DNA from: an uncultured Mycoplasmatota bacterium
GTDB taxonomy: Bacteria > Bacillota_I > Bacilli_A > RF39 > UBA660
DNA length: 8,166 nucleotides
Reading direction: 5' to 3'
NCBI GenBank assembly: GCA_947645535.1
Contig: CANSDD010000071.1
Span: 1 to 8,166, forward strand
The notes below the pieces were generated by a model, which had not been told where the DNA came from, searched no databases, and saw nothing but the letters and a program-made list of their open reading frames with translations. A program made the position numbers and the translations under genes. Positions 1 through 6,675 of this stretch are shown piece by piece. Every line of letters begins with the position of its first letter. Within the stretch, counting starts at the first letter, position 1.

Positions 1-469
1 TCAATTTTTTTCTTCTTTTTTATTTTGTAACTATTTGGGTATAAATATTCATTTTATGTAAAAAAGTATAGACACGCAAAGTAATTTGACGTAAATAAAG
101 TTAAAAAAAGCAAATTATTTTGTAAATGCTTTTAAATATATGAAAAAATAAAGCGCAAATTTTACAAAAGAAATTTCATGAAAGACAATTAGAAAATGAA
201 ATACTAAAAAATGAATCTACAGGAAGATATAGTTCGCTTAAGATTGTAAAAATACTAAAAATCAGTCAGAAAAGAATTAGTATAAAAATAAAAACTTTAG
301 ATCTTAAAAATATTGCGATTAAGAAATTTGATGATATAAAACAATATCCAAACTTATTTAGAACAAAATTTTGGGGCAGAAGATCAGATAAAAAAATGGG
401 AGATTTTACTTCAAATCAGAAATATAATAACTATATTACCACTCAGAATAACATAAAAAGACAGAATAT
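1..469. other. Non-coding, AT-rich end region with transposase debris
   Basis: This stretch has no intact gene. The first ~140 bases are AT-rich with stops in all frames I read and no promoter with good boxes and spacing. From about 144 a plus-strand frame is open and resembles part of an IS3-type transposase (separate entry). Downstream of the nuclease stop at 470 I see only a weak all-AT inverted repeat, AATATA at 421-426 and TATATT at 432-437. It has no clear T-tract, so I do not call it a terminator. Confidence 0.6.
144..329 (+). pseudogene. Possible IS3-family OrfB transposase remnant
   Basis: After a TGA at 141-143 the plus strand stays open for well over 100 codons. The first ~60 residues resemble the N-terminal HTH_21 region of IS3-family OrfB transposases. 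The pieces that fit are ILKNESTGRYSSLKI (family pattern: ...ESKGRYGSPKI), then KISQKRISIKIK (family pattern: ...ISQKTV...M...) and NIAIKKF (family pattern: ...I.VKKF). No start codon or ribosome site fits, and no DDE catalytic core follows; the frame simply runs on into the antisense of the next gene. I read it as a decayed fragment. The match is pattern memory only and could be chance in AT-rich DNA. Confidence 0.35.
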
Positions 470-1693
470 TTACACTTCTATCTCTTCATTATCACTAATC
501 TCTACAGCACTCTTAAAAACTTCATTTGCTTTTTCTTTATGTTCAGTATGAATTAAAATAACCTTATTGGGACTCAACACTTCTTCTACCTTCTTCATTG
601 CATTTATATCAGCATGACCAGAAGTATGTAATTTTATAAACTTTATATTCATATTTTTTAATTCTTCTATAAAATCTTTCATCTTCTCATCTTCTAAATA
701 ACCATCCCACATAGAATAAATTACACAAGCATTGTTTAATAAGCCTTTTTCATATAATTTTTCTTTTATATCTTTTAACATAGATTGCTTAATCATCATA
801 CAAAAATCATGATGAAATGGTTTGTTTCTCTTATATTGTTCCATAGGAACAATATACTTTTCTTGAAATTCTTTTGATTTTTTATAATACTTATTCATAA
901 TCCATACTGATACATTAAAATGAGTTTCAGGACTTGGTATTGTATCTTTTAAATTAGAAGTAATTGTAGCTGTAAAAAGATCTTCTACAAAATATTTCTT
1001 TGTATGATTACTAGCCTTATAAAAAGTCACTAATCTATCTATATTTGTAGATGACTGTAATAATAATACTTGATGATATTGCTCAAATATCAAATTTGCT
1101 TCTTCTAATAAATCATCTTCTGTTTTATATTTCTGATTATTTCTACCAAATGTAGTTCCTTCTGTAATGAGTAAATCAATTTTACCAATTTTTTTTAATG
1201 TAGACTCAAAATTCTTCCCTTTTCTACCATGATTTCTATAATCTCCTGTATGAACAATTCTCTTTCCATCCCCTTCAATTAAAAACATACAAGAGTTATA
1301 AGATGAATGATCTATTAGATAAGGAGTAACTGTTAAGTCACCTATTTCTATTTTTTCTCCAAAAGTAAAATAAGTAGTATCTCTAGTAATTGGAATAGAA
1401 TCTTTTATAAAATCACAACTAATATTATAAATTTTCTTACTTTCTTTTTCAATAAATAATGGAATATCTTTATTGATTTGTCCTACTAATCCAATATGAT
1501 CTCCATGACTATGTGTAATAAATACACCACTATATTTAGATATTCCCTCTGTTAACCCATCAATATGGATTTCCGTTTTAGTCTCTTCTAAATCTTCTCC
1601 AAAATCAATAATAATTTTTGTTCCACTATTACTGAATATCTCAGTAATACATCCCCCTATTTGATTTGTTCCTTTTAAAATTTTTACTTTCAT
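470..1693 (-). CDS. Metallo-beta-lactamase / beta-CASP family nuclease (RNase J-like)
   Basis: A 407-aa predicted metal-dependent hydrolase of the RNA-metabolising MBL branch. Visible motifs are HSHGDH at residues 61-66 (motif II), H129 in an IDHS stretch, and HTGD at 148-151. The beta-CASP motifs are E178 in ITEGTTFGR (motif A), HTSGHAD at 356-362 (motif B) and H382 in LIHTEH (motif C). All expected zinc-binding positions appear present, so activity on RNA or DNA ends is likely from family knowledge; the substrate is unknown. At 407 aa it is shorter than RNase J (about 550 aa) and lacks that family's C-terminal domain. There is no signal peptide, so it is cytoplasmic. The ATG at 1693 has AAGGAG at 1699-1704. 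It lies 48 bases after the PolC-like gene and may be read both from the operon and from its own promoter. Confidence 0.85.
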   Translation of the reverse strand: MKVKILKGTNQIGGCITEIFSNSGTKIIIDFGEDLEETKTEIHIDGLTEGISKYSGVFITHSHGDHIGLVGQINKDIPLFIEKESKKIYNISCDFIKDSIPITRDTTYFTFGEKIEIGDLTVTPYLIDHSSYNSCMFLIEGDGKRIVHTGDYRNHGRKGKNFESTLKKIGKIDLLITEGTTFGRNNQKYKTEDDLLEEANLIFEQYHQVLLLQSSTNIDRLVTFYKASNHTKKYFVEDLFTATITSNLKDTIPSPETHFNVSVWIMNKYYKKSKEFQEKYIVPMEQYKRNKPFHHDFCMMIKQSMLKDIKEKLYEKGLLNNACVIYSMWDGYLEDEKMKDFIEELKNMNIKFIKLHTSGHADINAMKKVEEVLSPNKVILIHTEHKEKANEVFKSAVEISDNEEIEV

Positions 1694-1712
1694 ATATTCT
1701 CCTTTTTTATTT

Positions 1713-1741
1713 AGTATAACTTTTTTTAAACTCTATTCCAA
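1713..1741 (-). promoter_or_regulatory. Candidate sigma-70 promoter for the MBL nuclease gene
   Basis: On the minus strand, TTGGAA (1741-1736) and TATACT (1718-1713) are separated by exactly 17 bases. They fill the 48-base gap between the polymerase stop and the nuclease start. The expected transcription start near 1706 gives a very short leader that still holds the AAGGAG ribosome site at 1699-1704. The match is good for both boxes, but AT-rich gaps give chance matches. Confidence 0.5.
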
Positions 1742-4204
1742 TTAACTTACTATATTTTTCATATCTATGCCACGTGCAAATGCTTCTAGCATAACTAGTT
1801 CCTCATCAAAAACATAATTTTTATTTTCTAACACTTTTTTTACTTCTTCATAACTTTTATAAAACCATTCTTTATTTACATTAGAATGAACTTTAAAATA
1901 TGCTTTATAAAAAGCAACTGGTTCATATATTTTCGCATACATAAAGCGATAAATATTAATCATATAAGAAATGTGATGCGCTTTTGGAAATAAATAAGTT
2001 ATTTTCTCACAAGAATCTATATACCAATCTTCAATTCCTACTTCTTCCATTCGCATTTTATATCTATTCCAAATATCTAGTTCTTTCTTACATTTTCCTT
2101 TTCTAATAAATTCCATTATGTCATAGGCTTCTATGTAAGAAACTGAATGTTCTAATAATTTATTCATAATATCCTCTCTATGACCAATTACATCTTTTAA
2201 AGGAATTCCTTGTTTGAGTAATTCCAGTGTATTTCCTTCCCAAGTTCCTGTTCCATGAGATAAACCTAATATTTTAACACATTCAGAAAAATTTTTCGGA
2301 AATATATTTAATTTTTTTAATTCCTTCATTCCTTTCCACAAATAAAATTCTGATATACCAAGTGTACCAATTTCTACATCTATCTTTTTTTGCAATTTTA
2401 ATGACTCTATACTTCTAAATAAATCAAATACTTGTTTATCACCAAAAGGAATATTCATAATATCAATTTTATAATTTTCTATTTCCTTTAACATCGTCAA
2501 ATCAGTATGTCCTAATATATCAAATTTAGGAATAATTTTGTTTAAATCATGATAATCAAAATGAGTAATAATGGATTTTACACATTTTTCTACTGGTGTA
2601 AATTCAGTAATATTTCTATTTTTAGGAAGTATAATAATTCCACATGGATAAATACCCATCTGACTTTTTACATTCAATAATTTTTGAAATATTTGTTTTT
2701 TCTTTTCTTCAGTTAATTCTATTTTTTTTCTATGACAATATCGTTCTACTAATAAATCTACTTTTTGATAATTGATGTAGGCAATCACTCCAGGATAAAA
2801 TACATTATTTTTTCCAAATAACTTTTCTATTTCTTTTTTTATCGTTTCTAATATAGTATCTGAAAAGTTAATATCAATATCTGGAAGTACTGATGCTTCT
2901 ACTCCTAGAAATGATGCATATGGAATATCATGTCCATCTTTTTTCATAATAGCACTACAATTTGGACAATTTTTATTTTCTAACTCAAAGCAACTACTAG
3001 TATTATGATTATAAAATATTGTATGTCCACATTTTAAACATCTATAATGTGCGGGTAAAGGATTTACTTCTGTTATTCCTAATAAATATGCAACCAAACT
3101 AGCTCCTACTAAACCACGTGATTCTACTCTATATTTTATATTGAAAGAAATGTCTACTAACATTTTAGGTATTAAATACATACTTTCATGATTACTTCCT
3201 AATATTCCTTTTCCACTACATTCAGGCAGCTTTTTTAAAACTACTTTTCTTCCTAATATTATCATTTTCTCTAAATTTTCTAGTTTTAAAATAGGTGTTC
3301 CATAAAGTTCTATCGCAATTCTCTCATTTACTTCTTTTGGTAAAATATTTCCGTATAGTAAATGAGCTTTTCTATATACTTCTATTGTTAGTTTTATATC
3401 TCCATTTGGTATTTCAGGTATTGCTATATTCTCTGGAAGAATGATTATATTTTTACATAGATTTTTAATTTTATTGGGATTTGATACTACAATATGATAC
3501 CTCATCTCTTCATCTAAAAATGAAAATTTTTCTAACATTTCCTCAACACTTAATAAAGACTGTTTTTCATTATTTTCTTTATTCCCATTTAGTACATCAA
3601 AACAGATTTGCTCTTCGTCATGAAAGCAATAAGCATTTCCAGTTGCTACTACTAACTTTTGATTAGAAGAAGCTAATTTTATTATTTTTTCTACTCTTTC
3701 TTTTTTATCATCATAATTTACTTCAATATAATCATAAAATAACATTATATCAGCTAATTCTTCTTCTGTTTTCCTATCTATAAAATGCGTTATTTCACCC
3801 CCTATAGCACTTGCTCCTATCAAAAGTCCTTCTGATAATTTTCCAATGATTCCTAATGGTATTCCTTTTGCATATTTGGTATGTGTTAAAGTTATTAACT
3901 CATATAGATGTTTTAATCCTTCCTGGTTTCTAACAATAACTGTTACTTTAAAAGGTTCACTATCACTAACTACTTTTAATTCTGACCCATATAATACTTT
4001 AAAATAATCTTTTTCTTTCTTATTTTTATTATACTCTGTAACAGCTTTATATAATGTTGGAAAAGCTTGTACTGTATTTTCATCTGTAATTGCAACTGCA
4101 TGATATCCTCTACTCACCATTTCTTCTATTACATTCTTTGGTTCAATCAAACTCTTTCCCATTTTGGTATGAAGGTTGAGTGCTAATACATTATCTTTTT
4201 TCAT
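1742..4204 (-). CDS. PolC-type DNA polymerase III alpha-like protein lacking OB, exonuclease and C-terminal tail
   Basis: An 820-aa homologue of Gram-positive PolC (usually ~1430-1460 aa). Numbering is from the Met at 4204. Order: a PHP domain from residue 1, without the N-terminal and OB regions; the usual internal 3'-5' exonuclease is absent, so the PHP strand ending near SELKVV runs straight on to the post-exonuclease part (RNQEGLKHLYELITLTHTKY). Then come palm YRVESRGLVGASLVA (358-372), zinc finger C389/C392/C413/C416, PDIDINF with D442 and D444, KFDILGH with D562, fingers GLSHGTGTWEGN (647-658), RKGK (701-704), WYIDSC (727-732) and PKAH (740-743). All three polymerase aspartates are kept. 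The PHP metal motifs are altered (HLH to NLH at 10-12, TDH to TDE at 40-42), and two positions of the GSRGS-type nucleotide loop are changed (E361, L365). The end lacks the helix-hairpin-helix and the QxSLF-type clamp motif. It overlaps the upstream gene by 14 bases. It is probably an accessory paralogue of a chromosomal polC; whether it polymerises is open. Confidence 0.9.
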   Translation of the reverse strand: MKKDNVLALNLHTKMGKSLIEPKNVIEEMVSRGYHAVAITDENTVQAFPTLYKAVTEYNKNKKEKDYFKVLYGSELKVVSDSEPFKVTVIVRNQEGLKHLYELITLTHTKYAKGIPLGIIGKLSEGLLIGASAIGGEITHFIDRKTEEELADIMLFYDYIEVNYDDKKERVEKIIKLASSNQKLVVATGNAYCFHDEEQICFDVLNGNKENNEKQSLLSVEEMLEKFSFLDEEMRYHIVVSNPNKIKNLCKNIIILPENIAIPEIPNGDIKLTIEVYRKAHLLYGNILPKEVNERIAIELYGTPILKLENLEKMIILGRKVVLKKLPECSGKGILGSNHESMYLIPKMLVDISFNIKYRVESRGLVGASLVAYLLGITEVNPLPAHYRCLKCGHTIFYNHNTSSCFELENKNCPNCSAIMKKDGHDIPYASFLGVEASVLPDIDINFSDTILETIKKEIEKLFGKNNVFYPGVIAYINYQKVDLLVERYCHRKKIELTEEKKKQIFQKLLNVKSQMGIYPCGIIILPKNRNITEFTPVEKCVKSIITHFDYHDLNKIIPKFDILGHTDLTMLKEIENYKIDIMNIPFGDKQVFDLFRSIESLKLQKKIDVEIGTLGISEFYLWKGMKELKKLNIFPKNFSECVKILGLSHGTGTWEGNTLELLKQGIPLKDVIGHREDIMNKLLEHSVSYIEAYDIMEFIRKGKCKKELDIWNRYKMRMEEVGIEDWYIDSCEKITYLFPKAHHISYMINIYRFMYAKIYEPVAFYKAYFKVHSNVNKEWFYKSYEEVKKVLENKNYVFDEELVMLEAFARGIDMKNIVS

Positions 4205-4946
4205 ATACTTCATTCCCTTCTATTTCATTTGTTTTTTCATTATAATAACAATTTTCTATTTTCGCATTTTTCTGACTACTAATAAGTAACTCTAATTTAT
4301 TTATATAGATATTATTCTTTTTTAATCGATATATCAAAGTAAATAGATTTACTTGTTTTTGTAATTCTTCATAATAATTGATATCAATGATCCTTTGTTT
4401 TTCTCTTACTTCTGATTTTCTATCTACATTAGATAAAATTATAAAATGAGTATGATATTTTCTAGCATATTTTTTTATTTTTTCTAATATTTCTTCTACT
4501 TCATAATTTGACTTTTGTATAATTCCATCTATCGTATTTAATATCATAATATCGACATTTTTTTCTTCATCATATTCTAAAATATAATCAAGAATATCTA
4601 TAGAAAAATGCACAAAAGCCAAATCACACATTTTGATATTTGAACTACCTAATATTTTGATTGCTTTTGTAAAAGATTCTTTTATATGTAATGACTTTTT
4701 AAAATCACTACAAGGATGAAAATAACTTTTTATTTCTTTTCCATCAATTTTACTAATCAAACTTACTAATTTTTCTATATAAAAACTACTTGGATCATCT
4801 ATCCCAAACATTATTATTTTTTTCTGTTTCAAAATACCATATTTAGAAAGAAAATCCAGTATTATTTGCACTCTTCCATTCATTGGTCTAGATGCAAGCA
4901 CAGTTATATCCTCTTTTAAAATATCTTTATAAAAATTTTCTAACAT
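4191..4946 (-). CDS. DnaB/RecA-fold helicase-like protein with disrupted Walker A (paralogue 2)
   Basis: A 251-aa protein matching only the C-terminal ATPase domain of DnaB-type replicative helicases, in order. VLASRPMNGRVQ (16-27) stands where DnaB has LAARPSMGKT. IIMFGID (44-50) matches the VLFFSLE strand. VDIMILNTIDGI (131-142) stands at Walker B, with Asn where Asp is expected. THFIILSNVDR (166-176) matches the VIALSQLNR motif. LELLISSQKNAK (218-229) then YYNEKTNEI match the DnaB C-terminal KNRNGPTG and FD segment. The Walker A Lys-Thr is Arg-Val (R25, V26), so ATP hydrolysis is probably lost. The DnaB N-terminal and linker regions are absent. It aligns over its whole length with the protein at 5811-6545, e.g. 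ISKIDGK with ISKIDKK and IIQKSNY with LLQKSKY. AAGGAG at 4952-4957 lies inside the upstream gene, which it overlaps by 7 bases. A RadA/KaiC-like RecA fold is the alternative reading. Confidence 0.7.
   Translation of the reverse strand: MLENFYKDILKEDITVLASRPMNGRVQIILDFLSKYGILKQKKIIMFGIDDPSSFYIEKLVSLISKIDGKEIKSYFHPCSDFKKSLHIKESFTKAIKILGSSNIKMCDLAFVHFSIDILDYILEYDEEKNVDIMILNTIDGIIQKSNYEVEEILEKIKKYARKYHTHFIILSNVDRKSEVREKQRIIDINYYEELQKQVNLFTLIYRLKKNNIYINKLELLISSQKNAKIENCYYNEKTNEIEGNEVYEKR
4214..4219 (-). promoter_or_regulatory. Ribosome binding site that decides the PolC-like start
   Basis: AAGGGA on the minus strand lies directly against a possible ATG at 4213 but 9 bases from the in-frame ATG at 4204. 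The spacing favours 4204, which removes three residues (MKY) from the longest reading. Confidence 0.65.
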
Positions 4947-5827
4947 AAATTCTCCTTAATAATTACATTTTCTTTATTCCAACTTATTGGTCTATGCTTC
5001 TTGGTAAGTTCTAAAATGAAATCTCTTTCTTTTTCACTTTTTACGATTATTACTGCATCCTCTGGCATTTCTATAAAAACTCTATCATTATTTTCATCTC
5101 CTAAAGTAATATTGTCAAATATCATTTTACTAATATCTAATTTAGAAAGTGAATGACATGCCTGAAACATTTCAAACATATATTCTACATTTGGTGTTTC
5201 AAAATTACTAAGATCTAATTCCTCTAAATTCTCACAACTAGAAAACATCCAATAAATTTGTTTCGCTTTTTTCGTATTAAAATGATTTATTTTTATTTTT
5301 TCTAAACTAGAACAAGCACCAAACATGGCACTAAAATCTTCTACATTAACGGTATCAAAATAATCTAAATTAAGTTCAGTTAAATTAGAACATCCATAAA
5401 ACATTTCATACATAGAAATAACATTACTTGTAGAAAAAGAACTTAAATCTAACTTTGTTATTTTCTCAAATCCCAAAAATAAAGCATTCATTCTTACTAC
5501 ATTACTTGTATTTACATTTTCAAATAAAAATTCAGTTACTTCTATAAAATCAAAGTTTGGATGATCTAAATCAAATAAGCTAGTACTATCTTCTGGAAAA
5601 TAAGTTATTCCAGAGCTTGCAATAATAAGTTGATAGTCTTTTATTCCTTTTTCTAATATACCAACTACTTTTCCTCCTTTCTCTTTATCAGTAAAGTCAT
5701 AAGTTATCATTTTTTTACTTTTTCCTTCTATTTGTTCATCAGATAATTTTAAAAATTTTATTTTTTCTATTTTATATCTTTCTTTAGAAGAAAAAGATAT
5801 TTCACTAATATTAACCATATAATTCAT
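4940..5827 (-). CDS. BspA/DUF285-type leucine-rich repeat protein without signal peptide
   Basis: A 295-aa protein whose middle (residues 106-235) is five 26-residue leucine-rich repeats of the BspA/DUF285 type, with the consensus NTSNV..M..MF.GCS.L..LDLS.F. An N-terminal cap (about 1-105) contains the family's characteristic ITYFPEDSTSLF stretch. A C-terminal segment (236-295) ends in KKHRPISWNKENVIIK, like the ends of other BspA repeat domains. Most family members are secreted or surface proteins, but this one has a hydrophilic N-terminus, no signal peptide, no lipobox and no membrane segment, so it should stay in the cytoplasm. The start at 5827 has GGGAG 8 bases upstream. It overlaps the genes on both sides (17 and 7 bases), which implies co-translation with the two helicase-like proteins. 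A protein-binding or scaffold role is inferred; no enzyme motif is seen. Confidence 0.85.
   Translation of the reverse strand: MNYMVNISEISFSSKERYKIEKIKFLKLSDEQIEGKSKKMITYDFTDKEKGGKVVGILEKGIKDYQLIIASSGITYFPEDSTSLFDLDHPNFDFIEVTEFLFENVNTSNVVRMNALFLGFEKITKLDLSSFSTSNVISMYEMFYGCSNLTELNLDYFDTVNVEDFSAMFGACSSLEKIKINHFNTKKAKQIYWMFSSCENLEELDLSNFETPNVEYMFEMFQACHSLSKLDISKMIFDNITLGDENNDRVFIEMPEDAVIIVKSEKERDFILELTKKHRPISWNKENVIIKENLC
5123..5512 (-). repeat. Five tandem 78-bp (26-aa) LRR units
   Basis: Within the LRR gene the protein repeats begin at residues 106, 132, 158, 184 and 210, exactly 26 residues apart. Each has a MF/LF or similar pair, a Cys or Phe before the leucine core, and an aromatic-ending unit (SSF, DYF, NHF, SNF). 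The DNA copies are diverged, so the array is old rather than a recent expansion. Confidence 0.8.
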
Positions 5828-6545
5828 TTACATCTCTCCCATTTATTACATAATTATTTTTGTTATATTCAAGTTTTATTTTCTTTTCTAATTTTCTATT
5901 TTTATAAGTCAACATTTCTAATGTTTTTATCATTTTTTTATGAGCTAATATTCCTGTTTGTTTTCCAATTATAACATTTGAAATATCGCTTAAATTTTCT
6001 TCTCTTTTACTATAACAAAACAATATAAAATGTACTTCATATTTTTCGCTATATTCTTTTAATTTTCTAAGTATTTCTTTCCTACTATATTTTGATTTTT
6101 GAAGTAATATATTAAAATCTTCTAGTATAATAAATTCGCTACTATCACATTCTACCATTTCTAAAATACTATCAAAATAATCTCCTTCTATGCCTATATT
6201 ATTTTCTATCATAAACAAATTACTTTGCTGTATTTTCTCTATACTACTTACAAAGTAGAAACGGTTAATCATATCAGTATTATCATGACTTAAACCAAGC
6301 CAAGGATATAAATATTTGGTAAGTAATTTTTTATCAATTTTAGAAATACAGGATAATAAATGACGATAATAATATTCACACTTTTTATCAAATGAATATA
6401 ACAATACCTCTCTTTTTTCATTCATGGCATATTCATATAGTAAATAAGTCATAATTGTTGTTTTTGTTTCTAAACTTTCACATACAACTAGACTAATATC
6501 ATCTTTAAAAAATTCATTTTCAAACACATTCCATTCTTTTTTCAT
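5811..6545 (-). CDS. DnaB/RecA-fold helicase-like protein (paralogue 1)
   Basis: A 244-aa relative of the DnaB ATPase domain and first gene of the operon. The P-loop position reads CESLETKTTIMTYLL (22-36): K28-T29 survive but the glycine before the lysine is Thr. VLLYSFDKKCE (47-57) matches the FFSLEM strand. FIILEDFNILLQ (138-149) is at Walker B with acidic E142/D143. VHFILFCYSKRE (171-182) matches VIALSQLNR. LSDI (185-188) matches the DnaB LSDLRESG stretch. LTYKNRKLEKKIKLEY (212-227) matches the C-terminal KNRNGPTGTVKLxF. There is no DnaB N-terminal domain, so it should not bind primase in the usual way. It may bind or hydrolyse ATP weakly; this is inferred. The ATG at 6545 has an excellent AAAGGAGAT site (6551-6559). 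It overlaps the LRR gene by 17 bases and is a tandem paralogue of the protein at 4191-4946, separated from it by the LRR gene. Confidence 0.7.
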   Translation of the reverse strand: MKKEWNVFENEFFKDDISLVVCESLETKTTIMTYLLYEYAMNEKREVLLYSFDKKCEYYYRHLLSCISKIDKKLLTKYLYPWLGLSHDNTDMINRFYFVSSIEKIQQSNLFMIENNIGIEGDYFDSILEMVECDSSEFIILEDFNILLQKSKYSRKEILRKLKEYSEKYEVHFILFCYSKREENLSDISNVIIGKQTGILAHKKMIKTLEMLTYKNRKLEKKIKLEYNKNNYVINGRDVNELYG

Positions 6546-6569
6546 AAAACATCTCCTTTGCTTGTTACC

Positions 6570-6578
6570 ACTATATCA
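6570..6578 (-). promoter_or_regulatory. Extended -10 promoter for the helicase-LRR-polymerase operon
   Basis: The minus strand reads TGATATAGT, an extended -10 (TG-N-TATAGT), with the -10 hexamer at 6575-6570. No good -35 lies 16-19 bases upstream; the best is the poor TTCAGC at 6600-6595. This fits an extended -10 class. The predicted start near 6563 gives a leader of about 18 bases carrying the strong ribosome site. It lies after the terminator of the preceding gene, which supports an independent operon. Confidence 0.5.
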
Positions 6579-6600
6579 AAGAAAAGAGATTTATGCTGAA

Positions 6601-6657
6601 CATAAAAACAAATTAGACAAAAATAAGAATCAAGATTCATTGATTTATTTAGTCTAA
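6601..6657 (-). terminator. Rho-independent-type terminator after the 216-aa gene
   Basis: Minus-strand TTAGAC (6657-6652) pairs with GTCTAA (6618-6613). An inner AAATAA/TTATTT stem and a further four-pair ATCA/TGAT stem are separated by small bulges. The hairpin is followed by TTTGTTTTTATG. It begins 18 bases after the stop at 6676 and separates the two transcription units. The stem is AT-rich and may be leaky. Confidence 0.65.
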
Positions 6658-6675
6658 ACTGCATTTTTGTACTTG

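Noticed and set aside
86..114. TTGACG as a -35 box on the plus strand
   Set aside because: No -10-like hexamer 16-18 bases downstream.
421..437. AATATA/TATATT hairpin as terminator of the nuclease gene
   Set aside because: Six A-T pairs only, no T-tract in the right place, and frequent by chance in such DNA.
330..550. Continuation of the plus-strand open frame into the antisense of the nuclease gene
   Set aside because: No transposase-like pattern continues after about 329, and the rest overlaps a well-supported minus-strand gene.
3481..3666. 61-codon plus-strand open frame
   Set aside because: It lies wholly antisense to the PolC-like gene, has no ribosome site, and its protein has no recognisable pattern. 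It is a shadow of the coding strand.
4205..4213. Upstream ATG giving a three-residue longer PolC-like protein
   Set aside because: AAGGGA abuts this ATG with no spacer, whereas the ATG at 4204 has a 9-base spacer.
5123..5512. CRISPR-like or satellite array suggested by the regular 78-base spacing
   Set aside because: The periodicity is that of a coding LRR with strong divergence between units and no spacers.
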